Under the pieces are notes generated by a model. It saw only the letters and a program-made list of their open reading frames with translations. It was not told where the DNA came from and did not search any database. A program made the position numbers and the translations under genes. From positions 124,001 through 188,000 of the forward strand of contig NZ_JACIFF010000006.1 in assembly GCF_014197245.1 (NCBI RefSeq): a stretch of 64,000 nucleotides of DNA, read 5' to 3'. This stretch comes from Neolewinella aquimaris (lineage in GTDB: Bacteria; Bacteroidota; Bacteroidia; Chitinophagales; Saprospiraceae). This document shows positions 53,243 to 62,548 of the stretch, piece after piece (the stretch's first letter is position 1; each line of letters begins with the position of its first letter).

Positions 53243-54571
53243 ATGAACACCGCACGCGTTTGGACCTGGGCCATCACCGTAGCCCTGGGAGGCTTTTTAT
53301 TCGGATTCGATACCGCTGTAATTAGCGGAGCGGAGAAAGCCATACAAGCCGAGTTCGGACTAAGTGACCTGGCGATCGGGCAGATCGTGGCCATGGCGCT
53401 CTACGGTACCATCGTGGGCGCGATCTTCGGGGGAGTGCCCGCCGATAAGTACGGACGAAAGGCTACCCTGATCGCCATCGCAATCCTGTATCTGCTGTCC
53501 GCCGCCGGCTCCGCGCTGGCCGCGGACCCCCTGCAACTCAACATCTTCCGGTTTTTGGGCGGACTCGGCGTAGGGGCCAGCTCGGTAGTGGCACCGCTCT
53601 ATATCACCGAAGTGGCACCCGCCCGCGTGCGCGGCCAGCTCGTTGCCGCCTTTCAGTTGAACCTGGTGCTTGGTATTCTGGTGGCCTACTTCAGCAACTA
53701 CCTGATCGTGGACGCCGTAAATGCGGTCGACTGGCGATTGATGCTGGGGGTCGAAGTGGTTCCGGCGCTGGTCTTTCTGGTCCTGTTGTTCTTCGTTCCG
53801 CGCAGCCCGCGGTGGTTGATCACCAAGGGAGGTTTGCGGGAGGAAGCGCTTGGTGTGCTCCAGCAGATCGACCCGACGACCGCCCAGCACGAGCTCACCC
53901 AGATCGAGGCATCGAATACCACCCAGGAAACGGTGGCCCTGAGCACCTTCTTCAGCGGCAAGTACAATCGTCCGATCCTGTACGCCTTCCTCTTTGGCTT
54001 CTTTAATCAGGTATCGGGCATCAATGCCGTCATCTACTACGCTCCGCGGATCTTCGAGGCGGCTAACCTGGGTACCGAAAGCGCGCTGCTTTCGTCGGTG
54101 GGCATCGGGGTGGTCAACGTGATTTTCACCTTCATCGGCATGTACCTCATCGACCGCAGCGGGCGGAAGAAGCTGATGTACATCGGTACGTTTGGCTACC
54201 TCATTTCGCTCTCGGCCGTCTCCTGGGCCTTCTTCACCGGCAATCTGGAGGGACTGATCGTACCGATCTGGCTCTTCGTCTTCATCGCCAGCCACGCCAT
54301 CGGGCAGGGTGCGGTGATCTGGGTGTTCATCAGCGAGATCTTCGGCAACGAGGTGCGGGGGCTCGGTGCCTCACTCGGCAGCACCACTCACTGGATCTTC
54401 GCCGCACTCATCGGCGGCAACTTCCCCTTCCTCGCCAGCACCTTCGGGGAGGGGCCCATCTTCGCGGTATTCGCCCTGTGTATGGTCGGCCAGCTTGCCT
54501 TCGTGTACTTCCTCATGCCGGAAACGAAGGGCGTGGAACTGGAGGATTTGCAGAAGGAGCTGGTGAGCTAG
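53243..54571 (+). CDS. Sugar porter family MFS transporter
   Basis: Sugar/proton (or sodium) symporter of the XylE/GLUT group in the inner membrane. The 442-residue protein has 12 helices with the family signatures: GGFLFGFDTAVISGA in helix 1, DKYGRKATL in loop 2-3, RFLGGLGVGASSVVAPLYITEVAPARVRG, the PRSPRWLI motif after helix 6, QVSGINAVIYYAPRIF in helix 7, DRSGRKKLM in loop 8-9 and PETKGVELEDLQ at the C-terminus. The substrate is probably a hexose or pentose. It is a single gene followed by a repeat-rich gap. Confidence 0.93.
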   Translation: MNTARVWTWAITVALGGFLFGFDTAVISGAEKAIQAEFGLSDLAIGQIVAMALYGTIVGAIFGGVPADKYGRKATLIAIAILYLLSAAGSALAADPLQLNIFRFLGGLGVGASSVVAPLYITEVAPARVRGQLVAAFQLNLVLGILVAYFSNYLIVDAVNAVDWRLMLGVEVVPALVFLVLLFFVPRSPRWLITKGGLREEALGVLQQIDPTTAQHELTQIEASNTTQETVALSTFFSGKYNRPILYAFLFGFFNQVSGINAVIYYAPRIFEAANLGTESALLSSVGIGVVNVIFTFIGMYLIDRSGRKKLMYIGTFGYLISLSAVSWAFFTGNLEGLIVPIWLFVFIASHAIGQGAVIWVFISEIFGNEVRGLGASLGSTTHWIFAALIGGNFPFLASTFGEGPIFAVFALCMVGQLAFVYFLMPETKGVELEDLQKELVS

Positions 54572-54938
54572 GGGTTTTTGGGTGGTTCCCGGCATCTTGC
54601 CGGGGTTTGGTGGTTCTCGGCATCTTGCCGGGGTGATAGCGGGTTTCTATAATGACCGCGGCGGGACGCCACGAACCGGGACCGCGGCAGGTTGGTTCCC
54701 GGCATCTTGCCGGGGTGATAGCGGGTTTCGATGATGACCGCGGCGAGACGCCACGAACCAGGAGCCGCGGCGGGACGCCACGAACCGAGAGCCGCGGCGG
54801 GACGCCACGAACCAAGAGCCGCGGCGAGACGCCACGAACCGAGAGCCGCGGCGGGACGCCACGAACCAAGAGCCGCGGCGAGACGCCACGAACCAGGATG
54901 CCGCGGCGGGACGCCACGAGCCGGAAGGCCGCGAACCA
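54572..54938. repeat. Repeat cluster: 27-bp tandem array and 82-bp duplication
   Basis: The whole 367-base gap between the sugar porter and the next (minus-strand) gene is repetitive. An 82-bp unit occurs twice in tandem (54612-54693, 54694-54775); it begins with the small palindrome C(C/T)CGGCA-TCT-TGCCGGG, of which a third copy is at 54588-54604. It passes into a 27-bp tandem array: the word GACGCCACGA starts at 54665, 54747, 54774, 54801, 54828, 54855, 54882 and 54910. Inside the array GAGA- and AAGA-type units alternate, giving a 54-bp higher-order repeat. As 27 is divisible by three, all three minus-strand frames stay open (for example RGVSPRLLV repeats), but nothing supports translation. 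Confidence 0.9.
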
Positions 54939-56384
54939 TCACTGCAGCAGCGGCTCCAGGTCACGGCAAAAAGCGGCGAAGCGTTCTCTTTCTTCGCTTG
55001 CTTCGGGGAGGGAGTGCAGCCGCTTGCGGAAGGAGGCGTGAAACTCCTTGTCCGTGAGCAGGCCCTCCCGCCAGCGGGCCAGCTCGGCGAGGGTGGGGAT
55101 GGTGGGCAAGTAGCCCGGTTTGTTGGCGGCGGCGGCATCGCGGTCCAGGAGTTTGAACTGGCGGATGACCTTGAGGGCCCGGGTCGGCTGTCCGCGGCGG
55201 AGGAGGGCTAGTAAGTAGACGGTGAAGAAGAGGTGCCAGCGGTAGCGGAGGATTTCCTTGCGGTAGGCCCGGAGGTAGCTTTCTCCGTAGGATTCCGCCT
55301 GTTCCAGGCGGCCGGTCTTTAGGAGCGCCTCCAGATAGAATGCCGTGTAACCGATGCGGTTGTAGGAGTTGACGGTGGTCTTTGCCGCCTGCTTGGCCCC
55401 CTGAAGCAATTCCAGGGCCTCCGTCTCACGGTCGAGGCGCAGCAGTAGGGAGGCCAGGTTGTTGACGTAAAAGAGGTGATCGTAGTTGAGGGACCGCACC
55501 GACAGCCAACCGTAGTAAATGGCCCGCTCGTACTCCCGGCGGTAGGCGTGGAGCAGCATGCGGTTGCCGTAGTAGTTGGTGAGCAGGCGGGGGGAGTAGT
55601 TGCGCCCATCCCGGAAGGCGCGGTCGATCCGGTCGAAGTGGACGAGGATGCGGTCGTACTCCCGGTGATTGAAACTGACGAAGGTGAGGCGCACGAGGGC
55701 CAGGTAGCGGTTCAGGCCATCCATATCGCCATCCAGAAACACCTGCTCCAGGCTTTCGGCCCACTGCCAGCTTTCTCCCCCACGGCGGGCGTACTGCTCC
55801 ACGACATCCTGGGTGACGGCGTGAAGTCGGTCGTACCCCTCCTTGCTGCGGGCGTAATGGTCCGCGTAGGTCATGAGGAAATCGTGTACCGTAGCGTGAT
55901 CGCGGTACCGCATCCGAATTTGCAGAAAATGGCGGTAGTGGCCCAGCACTTCGTAAAACTTCATGAAGTAGAAGCCGGGGTGCTCGTAATGTCGAATGGC
56001 GCGCAGCAACTGACGTTCGTCCTCCTGGTCGATGGCATCGGTGACGATCAGCCGCTCGAGCCGCAGCAGCCAGGCGTGTCGTTCGTCGACGTCGATGGCG
56101 GCCAGTTTCTTTTCCATCCAGTGGCGTAAGTGGTGGTACTTGCGCTTGTCGATGGATTCGTCGTAGGGTAGAAAACTGCTGACCTCACGGCTGTTGCGTT
56201 CCACGCGTTCCAGGATGGCGATGCGGTCGGCATCCTCCAGTTGGTGGTGGCCCATCAGGTAGGCCGTTTCGTGCGGCAGCAGTCGTTCGGTGAAGGCGGT
56301 AAACTTGCGTAGGCGGTCGCGCAATGGCTCGGGCGGGTTGGCCCCGGAAGGTACAACGCCCCCGTCAGAGCACCAGCCCTCCAT
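54939..56384 (-). CDS. Large helical-repeat protein, unknown function
   Basis: I do not recognise a family. The product (up to 481 residues) is nearly all helical and Arg/Tyr/His-rich, with several TPR-like helix pairs in the second half (about 265-440, for example LLHAYRREYERAIYYGWLSVRSL and FYVNNLASLLLRLDRETEALELLQGAKQA). No signal peptide or membrane segment is seen, so it is probably cytoplasmic and a protein-binding scaffold. The start is uncertain: the ATG at 56384 overlaps the fabG-like gene by 20 bases, and a TTG at 56324 would remove an unconvincing leader. It ends at the edge of the 27-bp repeat array. Confidence 0.7.
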   Translation of the reverse strand: MEGWCSDGGVVPSGANPPEPLRDRLRKFTAFTERLLPHETAYLMGHHQLEDADRIAILERVERNSREVSSFLPYDESIDKRKYHHLRHWMEKKLAAIDVDERHAWLLRLERLIVTDAIDQEDERQLLRAIRHYEHPGFYFMKFYEVLGHYRHFLQIRMRYRDHATVHDFLMTYADHYARSKEGYDRLHAVTQDVVEQYARRGGESWQWAESLEQVFLDGDMDGLNRYLALVRLTFVSFNHREYDRILVHFDRIDRAFRDGRNYSPRLLTNYYGNRMLLHAYRREYERAIYYGWLSVRSLNYDHLFYVNNLASLLLRLDRETEALELLQGAKQAAKTTVNSYNRIGYTAFYLEALLKTGRLEQAESYGESYLRAYRKEILRYRWHLFFTVYLLALLRRGQPTRALKVIRQFKLLDRDAAAANKPGYLPTIPTLAELARWREGLLTDKEFHASFRKRLHSLPEASEERERFAAFCRDLEPLLQ

Positions 56385-57108
56385 CGACGCTCAGGCAGGC
56401 ACCCGTAATGAAGCCGGCCTCCTCACTAGCCAGGAAGAGGTAGGCGTTGGCAATGTCTTCGGGCTGGCCCAGGCGTTGCAGGGGCGTGCGTTCCCGCATG
56501 CTTTTGAGCACTCCTTCCGGCATGGCTTCGGTCATTTCGGTGGCGATGAATCCGGGGGCTACCGCATTTACCGTAATGCCTCGGCGACCGAATTCCCGCG
56601 CCCAGGTCTTGGTCATGCCGATCAGTCCGGCCTTGGTGGCCGCGTAGTTAGTCTGTCCGAAGTTGCCGTAGAGGCCCACGACCGAGCTGGCGTTCAGGAT
56701 ACGGCCGTAACCGGCTTCCGACAGGTGGAGGAAAACCGCTTTGGTGCTGTTAAAAACCCCGGTGAGGTTGACGTCGATGACCTGTTGCCACTGTTCCGCG
56801 CTCATCTTCTTGAAGCTGCTGTCGCGGGTAATGCCGGCGTTGTTGACGAGGATGTGGAGACCGCCGAGATCGTTGATGACCCGGCGGGCAGCCCCCTCGC
56901 AGGCGTCCAGATCGGTGGTGTCGACCCGGTAAAACTCGGCCTGGTGACCGGCTTGTACCAGTTCTTCGGCCAGTGCCCGGCCGGCAGGTTCGTCGATGTC
57001 CCAGAGGGCCACAGCGGCACCCTCCTCCGCGAAGCGTCGGGCGGTAACGCGGCCAATGCCGCGAGCGGCACCGGTGATGATGGCGATGCGGTTCTTAAGT
57101 CTGTGCAT
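56365..57108 (-). CDS. 3-oxoacyl-ACP reductase FabG-like SDR
   Basis: NADP(H)-dependent short-chain dehydrogenase of 247 residues. The glycine motif TGAARGIG (12-19), LVNNAG (87-92), catalytic Ser142 in NASSVVG, Tyr155 and Lys159 in YAATK, and the FabG-typical GQTNYAATKAGLIGMTKTWAREFGRRGITVNAVAPGFIATEMT are all present, as is the C-terminal ITGACLSVDGGL. It reduces 3-oxoacyl-ACP or a related carbonyl compound such as acetoacetyl-CoA. It is not beside other fab genes, so it may be a second copy with a special role. The helical-repeat gene overlaps its end by 20 bases on the same strand. Confidence 0.9.
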   Translation of the reverse strand: MHRLKNRIAIITGAARGIGRVTARRFAEEGAAVALWDIDEPAGRALAEELVQAGHQAEFYRVDTTDLDACEGAARRVINDLGGLHILVNNAGITRDSSFKKMSAEQWQQVIDVNLTGVFNSTKAVFLHLSEAGYGRILNASSVVGLYGNFGQTNYAATKAGLIGMTKTWAREFGRRGITVNAVAPGFIATEMTEAMPEGVLKSMRERTPLQRLGQPEDIANAYLFLASEEAGFITGACLSVDGGLVL

Positions 57109-57339
57109 GATCGTTAGGTGGGTTGAATTAAAGCGTGAAAGCTACTCAGGGAAGGGCCGGAGGATTGGAAGCCTGTAAAATAGGGAGGGGCGACTTTAGG
57201 GGATGTGAATGGAAGAAAACACCGAAGGCATTACCATTTTAGTATGAAGAAAGGGGGGTGGACCCAAAAAAGCTTGCTTTCCTTCAATTGCCCCGCACCC
57301 GCGTACCCCGCCCTAATTTGCCGCCATACCACCTTCCCG

Positions 57340-58302
57340 ATGAAAATGATCCTCCCGTACACGCTGTTAGTTGCCCTCTTATCTCTGGTCGGAGCGGGGC
57401 GATTGGGCAGCCAAACCACTACTTTCCAGATGACTTCCTCCCCACCCACCGTGAACTACCTCGACGTGAACGACTCCGTGCAGCTCGCCTATACGGACGA
57501 GGGGGAAGCGCGGGAGGGTACCCTGTTGTTTATTCACGGGCTCGGCTCGAATCTGCAGGCGTGGAATAAAACCGTTGCCGGACTGGGCAACCGTTTCCGC
57601 TGCGTGGCGATCGACCTGCCCGGCTACGGAAATTCCGGTCAGGGGGAGTATTCCTTTACGATGTCCTTCTACGCCAACCAAGTAGATGCCTTCGTACAAA
57701 AGATGGGGCTCCCTCCCCTGATTTTGGTCGGACACAGCATGGGCGGGCAGATTGCCCTGGAACTCGCAAGCCGGCAACCGGAGTGGCTGGAGCGCCTGGT
57801 GCTGGTCGCACCCGCCGGCCTGGAATCCTTCAGCGACCGGGACCGGCAATTTTTTGCCACCTACGTCCGGCCGGAAATCATTCAGTCGCTCTCGCCGGAG
57901 CAGATCGAAGCCAATTTCGACCTGAACTTTCATGGGGGTACGCCGGACGATGCGCGCTTCATGATCGATGACCGGATGACCCTGCGGGAAGACACCGCAG
58001 CCTACCCTTATTACGCCAGCTTGATTGCCGGTAGCGTGGCCGGTATGCTCGCGGGGCCCGTAGACCAGAAACTCGATCGGGTGGAGGTACCGACGCTGAT
58101 CGTATTCGGACGGGACGACCAGCTCATCCCGAATCGCGTACTGCACCCCCAGCTTACTCTGGAGGAAGTCGGCCGGGCGGCTAAGGAAGGAATAGCGGAG
58201 GTGCGCATCGAATATCTTGATGACGCCGGACACTTCGTGCAGTGGGACCGGGCGGAAGAATTCAATCGGTTGCTCGCCGACTTTGCGGCGGGAGGAAATT
58301 GA
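57340..58302 (+). CDS. Secreted or membrane-anchored alpha/beta hydrolase
   Basis: Serine hydrolase of 320 residues. The start is set at the ATG giving MKMILPYTLLVALLSLVGAG, a signal peptide or anchor; the frame upstream (from 57205) is unconvincing. The fold marks are the oxyanion HGLG (66-69), nucleophile elbow GHSMGG (Ser133), the acid in FGRDDQLIP (Asp259/260) and His298 in DDAGHFVQW, with a cap region (about 160-230) between. It resembles C-C hydrolases and haloperoxidase-like esterases; the substrate is unknown. It is a single gene, with 231 bases to the divergent fabG-like gene. Confidence 0.88.
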   Translation: MKMILPYTLLVALLSLVGAGRLGSQTTTFQMTSSPPTVNYLDVNDSVQLAYTDEGEAREGTLLFIHGLGSNLQAWNKTVAGLGNRFRCVAIDLPGYGNSGQGEYSFTMSFYANQVDAFVQKMGLPPLILVGHSMGGQIALELASRQPEWLERLVLVAPAGLESFSDRDRQFFATYVRPEIIQSLSPEQIEANFDLNFHGGTPDDARFMIDDRMTLREDTAAYPYYASLIAGSVAGMLAGPVDQKLDRVEVPTLIVFGRDDQLIPNRVLHPQLTLEEVGRAAKEGIAEVRIEYLDDAGHFVQWDRAEEFNRLLADFAAGGN

Positions 58303-58385
58303 AGGAGTCGGTCAACCCATCGAAGTGCAGGATGAAATTTGAGCATACGCAAGCACTTTATAGAACGACGCCGGCATAATCCTAT

Positions 58386-58545
58386 GTTAAGTCAACCCCC
58401 TTTAGTTCTTTAACGCGGCGCGTAATAGCGATCGGACCGTATACATTGGTAACTGAACAATATTCCGCTAAAGATTGGAAGCGGAGAATTCTGGTTGATG
58501 AATTGCGATATGCCGGAATAATTATCTGTTTCTAGTTAAGTCAAC
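58386..58545 (+). promoter_or_regulatory. Direct repeats GTTAAGTCAAC upstream of TonB receptor operon
   Basis: The 11-base word GTTAAGTCAAC (itself with GTT/AAC symmetry) occurs twice in the same orientation, at 58386-58396 and 58535-58545, the second ending four bases before the receptor ATG. Between them lies the likely promoter region, which is AT-richer than its surroundings. Repeated symmetric words around a promoter suggest binding sites for one regulator; this is inference. Confidence 0.3.
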
Positions 58546-58549
58546 GATC

Positions 58550-61033
58550 ATGCGCTACTCACTAACATTTCTTTTATTGCTGCTGGGGGTGACCGCCTGG
58601 GGCCAACGGGCCACGGTGACGGGGCGGGTGACCACCGAGGGCGGTCAGTCCCTACCCGGTGCGACCGTCGGGACAGCCGAAGGCTCCGTCGGCACCTTTA
58701 CCGAGGTGGATGGCAACTATACCCTCGAACTGCCGGCCGGAACTTATCGCTTACGAGCCACATTTGTTGGCTTTGCGGTTGCGGAGGAGGAGATCACTCT
58801 GTCTGCCGGCGAGTCGCTGACGCTAAACTTTACTCTGAGCGAAGGACTGGACCTGGACCAGGTGGTCGTATCCGGTTCCGCCCGCCCGGAGCGGATCACG
58901 GAAAGTCCGGCCACCATCGAGACCATTTTCAGCCGCGAGATCCTGGAGTACGCCGGCAACCCCGCCGAGCTGATCGCCCGCCAGAAGGGGGTGGACTACT
59001 TCCGCGCCGGACTGGCGACCCCTGCCTTCAACATTCGGGGCTTCAATTCCAACTTCAACGCCAAAAACCTGCAGGTTACCGACGGTCGCTTCAGCACCCT
59101 GGTTGCTACGGGGCTGCCCTTCGGTCCGTTGAATACGACGATCAAGGAAGACATCGAGCAAGTGGAGATCATTCTCGGACCCAATTCCACCCTCTACGGG
59201 CCCAACGCCCACAACGGTCTCCTGAACACCATTACCAAGGACCCCCGCCGCTACCCCGGTACCATGGTCACCCTCAACCCGGGCGTAACCGGCGACGGAG
59301 ATGCCTACTTCAGTGCCCGCGTCCGCCACGCCCAGGCACTCAACGACAAGTGGGCCTTTAAGGTGACCGGAGAATACACCACCGGAACCGAGTTCGACTA
59401 CGTGGATTCGGTGTACATCGACCGGATGGGAGCGGAAGACGATGAGGGCAACGCTATGCCGGACGGCATTAAGGAAGGCTACGAGGAGCTCGAACTGGAC
59501 CGCGACATCGAATTTCTCCGCGGCGAATTCGCCCTCCACTACGACCCGAGCGATCAACTCGGCTTTCAGCTAAAGGGCGGCATGAGCAACAGCACCTACC
59601 TGTCGGCCACCAACGTCGGCCGCAACCAGATCAAGGACTGGCGCATCGGCTACCTTCAACTGCGGGCCAGCGGCGAACACTGGTTTGCCCAGGCCTACTA
59701 CACGGCTTCCCGGACCGACAGCACCTACTCCATCGACGACCGCACCAAGCAGTACTACCGCCTGCTCGATGCCGGACAGTCGGAAGCCGTCGCCCGCGGA
59801 CCGCTCAGCTACGCCACCGGTGCCCTCTTTCAGGATGCCTCCGAACGGTGGAACGCCGAGGCCCAGTACTACAACACCTTCGGGGAGCTTAATCTGGTGG
59901 CCGGCGCGCAGTACCAACTGGACCGGGCGAATAGTCGGGGCACCTACCTGCTCGACGAGAACGACGACGATTACATCCCCGTCAGCCAGATCGGAGCCTA
60001 CGCTCACCTGACCTACGATTTCGGCGACGGCTGGCGGGCCCTCGCCGCGGCCCGGGCGGACAACCACGAGATCTACGACTTCAACTTCGTCCCCAAACTC
60101 GGCCTACTGCACATCAACGAACGCGGCACCTGGCGACTCACCTACGGACAGGGCATCGCCGCCCCCACCATCCTCAATATGTTCGGCAACCTCTTCGGAG
60201 GGCTCATTCTAGGCAACGCTGAGGGCTTTACCCTGGCGGACGGCAGCACCATCGATCCCCAACAGGTGGAGAAGATCTCCACCTTCGAATTGGGCTACCG
60301 GGGCCAGCTGAAAAAGGATAAGTTGTTCCTCGACGTCAATGCGTACTACAGCATCAGCAAGGATTTCCTGAGTCCAGTTACGGTCGTCGGCGTTACCACC
60401 CACCGCGGCGATACACCGACCGAGGAAGTGCAGGATGCTTACGCCATCTACAAGGGCTTGGTCGCGACCTACATCAACTTCGGGCAGGTGAATACTTACG
60501 GATTTGACGTAGGGCTGAATTACTACTTCACGCCCCAGCTCAACGGCTTCGTGAACTACAGCTACTTCGACTACAGCGTGGACGAGGACGATCCCGAAAA
60601 TGACTTCAACAAGGACGGTACCGTAAACTTCCTCGACGTACTGGTGAACGCGCCCACCCACAAGGTGGGGGCCGGACTTTCCTACAGCGGCGAGCGCTGG
60701 TTCGGCAGCGTCTTCGGTCGCTGGGTACAGGCCTACGACTACTTCAGCAGCTTCCAGATTGCCAGTCGGAGCCATCCGGGCATGACGTACCGGGGCACAC
60801 CGATCGTCGAGAACGCGCGCAGTACCGACAGCTACAACTACGGCCCGCTGGGCGGCTTCGCTACCTTTGATGCCAGCGTGGGTTACCGCTTCAGCGAACG
60901 GGTGAGTCTGTCGGCCGCCGCCAACAACCTCTTCAACAGCGAACTGCGGGAGTTTACGGCCAGCGCGCCAACCCGCGGACTCTACACCCTGGAACTGCGC
61001 TTCAACCTGCCCCCGCGGCGCACCGCTAAGTAA
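58550..61033 (+). CDS. TonB-dependent receptor with carboxypeptidase-like N-domain
   Basis: First gene of the right-end operon. The 827-residue protein has a signal peptide (1-19), a CarboxypepD_reg-like domain (about 21-98, TVTGRVTTEGGQSLPGATV...DGNYTLELPAGTYRLRATFVGF), a TonB box region LDQVVVSGSA, a plug with IREGF-type NIRGFNSNFNAKNLQVTDGR and IEQVEIILGPNSTLYGPNAHNGLLN, and a long barrel ending in the expected aromatic-rich strand. It is not a SusC of the usual size (about 1000 residues) and has no SusD partner, so it fits the group that imports small organic ligands or metals. The sodium symporter starts five bases later, so both probably move the same compound. Confidence 0.92.
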   Translation: MRYSLTFLLLLLGVTAWGQRATVTGRVTTEGGQSLPGATVGTAEGSVGTFTEVDGNYTLELPAGTYRLRATFVGFAVAEEEITLSAGESLTLNFTLSEGLDLDQVVVSGSARPERITESPATIETIFSREILEYAGNPAELIARQKGVDYFRAGLATPAFNIRGFNSNFNAKNLQVTDGRFSTLVATGLPFGPLNTTIKEDIEQVEIILGPNSTLYGPNAHNGLLNTITKDPRRYPGTMVTLNPGVTGDGDAYFSARVRHAQALNDKWAFKVTGEYTTGTEFDYVDSVYIDRMGAEDDEGNAMPDGIKEGYEELELDRDIEFLRGEFALHYDPSDQLGFQLKGGMSNSTYLSATNVGRNQIKDWRIGYLQLRASGEHWFAQAYYTASRTDSTYSIDDRTKQYYRLLDAGQSEAVARGPLSYATGALFQDASERWNAEAQYYNTFGELNLVAGAQYQLDRANSRGTYLLDENDDDYIPVSQIGAYAHLTYDFGDGWRALAAARADNHEIYDFNFVPKLGLLHINERGTWRLTYGQGIAAPTILNMFGNLFGGLILGNAEGFTLADGSTIDPQQVEKISTFELGYRGQLKKDKLFLDVNAYYSISKDFLSPVTVVGVTTHRGDTPTEEVQDAYAIYKGLVATYINFGQVNTYGFDVGLNYYFTPQLNGFVNYSYFDYSVDEDDPENDFNKDGTVNFLDVLVNAPTHKVGAGLSYSGERWFGSVFGRWVQAYDYFSSFQIASRSHPGMTYRGTPIVENARSTDSYNYGPLGGFATFDASVGYRFSERVSLSAAANNLFNSELREFTASAPTRGLYTLELRFNLPPRRTAK

Positions 61034-61038
61034 CGTAG

Positions 61039-62544
61039 ATGCTGGCCTGGACCCTCTTTATTCTCTACCTCCTGGGTACCTCCTACCTCGGCTGGCTCGG
61101 CCTGCGCAAGACGGACGGCTTCAGCAGTTTCGCCATCGGCAAGGGCGATCTTAGTCCGCTGCAGGTGGGCGTGACCCTAGCGGCGGCTACGGCTTCGGCG
61201 GCTACCTTCATCATCAATCCGGGCTTCGTGTACGTCGACGGACTGGCGGCCTTCATGCACCTGGGACTGGCTGTTTACCTGGGCTTTGTCCTGATGCTTC
61301 TGGTGCTTTCCTTTCGCTTTCGGGAGATGGGCGAGCGCATGCGGGCACTGACCATCCCCGACTGGATTGGAAAACGCTACGGCTCCGACAATTTTTCGCT
61401 GTACTTCGGCTTCATCAACCTGCTCAGTTTTGCCTTCATCGTGTTGCTGGTGGGGGGCATCTCGATTGTCATGCAGCAGTTGTTGGGGGTTACCAATACG
61501 GTGGCACTGCTCATTACGCTGGTCTTCGTCACCAGTTACGTGCTCATCGGCGGCACCTACGCCCACGTGTACACCAATATGCTGCAGGGCTTTCTCATGG
61601 TCGGCGTCACCCTGCTCATCCTCGGTTCGGGCATAGTCGTGATGCGGGACCATCCTGACTTCTGGGGCGGGGTCGCGGGTGCCGGGGAAAATCTGTTAAA
61701 AGCAGTCAATCCGGGTAGTCGCTTCTACAGCGATTACTTCTCGACCTACGTGGCGGGTTTTTGCATCGGAGGAGCCCTGGTCTGTCAACCGCACATCCTC
61801 ACCAAGGCCCTGTACGTCAAGACCAACCGTGAGGTGGGCAGCTACATCGGCATTTTTTCGGTGGTCTACCTGCTCTTTACCCTGCTGCTGCTCACCGGAT
61901 TCTGGGCGCGGGTGGCCGTCCCCGAAGCGGCACTGGCGGACCCGGTGACGGGAGCCTTCCGCCAGGATCTGGTGATGACGGTCTATCTGCGCGAGCAATT
62001 TCCGACCTGGCTGTTTACCGTCGTGAGCGTGGTTTTACTGGCCGCGGCCATGTCGACCCTGGACGGTTTGCTCGTCGGCATTTCGACGATTACCGCGAAC
62101 GACCTGGTGCTGAACCTGCTGCGGCGTACCCGTAGCCGGCTGGATGAGGAGGGCCGGATGCGGCTGGCGATGCGGGTCAGTCAGGGGGTGCTCATAGTGG
62201 TTGCCGTGGCGGCCTTCTTCGTATCCCTGGATCCGCCGCCCTTGCTGGGCATATTTGGGCAGGTGGGGGTGTATGGACTGGTGCTGGCCGCCGTCCCGCC
62301 GCTGCTGGCCGGAGTACTCTTCCGACGGGTCGAGCTGCGGACCGTCTGGTTCTTCTCTGCTCTGGCGCTGACGATCCACTTCGGACTTTATCTCTACGGC
62401 GAGCGACTTTTCGGCGATGCCGGGCCGGCCTTCGCTAATCCGGGAGTCACCGCGACCATTGCCCTACTGGTGACCGTTCCGCCCACCCTAATCCTTTCCC
62501 TGCTGGCGCGCCGACGCGCCGCTACCCAAACGGTACAATCTTAA
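61039..62544 (+). CDS. Sodium:solute symporter family transporter
   Basis: SSS-family transporter (LeuT-like fold) that takes up a solute with sodium across the inner membrane. The 501-residue protein has about 13 hydrophobic helices; the family patterns are visible in SSFAIGKGDLSPLQVGVTLAAATASAATFIINPGFVYVDG (helices 2-3), AHVYTNMLQGFLMVGVTLLILGSG and the helix-8-type VSVVLLAAAMSTLDGLLVGISTITANDL, with the sodium-binding Ser/Thr residues. Relatives carry pantothenate, acetate, proline or sugars. Starting five bases after the receptor and ending four before the KAS III-like gene, it should supply the pathway encoded downstream, perhaps with a monocarboxylate. Confidence 0.92.
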   Translation: MLAWTLFILYLLGTSYLGWLGLRKTDGFSSFAIGKGDLSPLQVGVTLAAATASAATFIINPGFVYVDGLAAFMHLGLAVYLGFVLMLLVLSFRFREMGERMRALTIPDWIGKRYGSDNFSLYFGFINLLSFAFIVLLVGGISIVMQQLLGVTNTVALLITLVFVTSYVLIGGTYAHVYTNMLQGFLMVGVTLLILGSGIVVMRDHPDFWGGVAGAGENLLKAVNPGSRFYSDYFSTYVAGFCIGGALVCQPHILTKALYVKTNREVGSYIGIFSVVYLLFTLLLLTGFWARVAVPEAALADPVTGAFRQDLVMTVYLREQFPTWLFTVVSVVLLAAAMSTLDGLLVGISTITANDLVLNLLRRTRSRLDEEGRMRLAMRVSQGVLIVVAVAAFFVSLDPPPLLGIFGQVGVYGLVLAAVPPLLAGVLFRRVELRTVWFFSALALTIHFGLYLYGERLFGDAGPAFANPGVTATIALLVTVPPTLILSLLARRRAATQTVQS

Positions 62545-62548
62545 GTAT

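Noticed and set aside
54747-54936. CRISPR array
   Set aside because: Units are contiguous 27-bp copies without unique spacers, and no cas genes are present.
54652-55138. Several overlapping open frames with 9-residue repeats (for example FVASRRGSW and RGVSPRLLV) on the minus strand
   Set aside because: They arise because a 27-bp tandem array has no stops in any minus-strand frame; three frames are equally open and none has a plausible start or coding bias.
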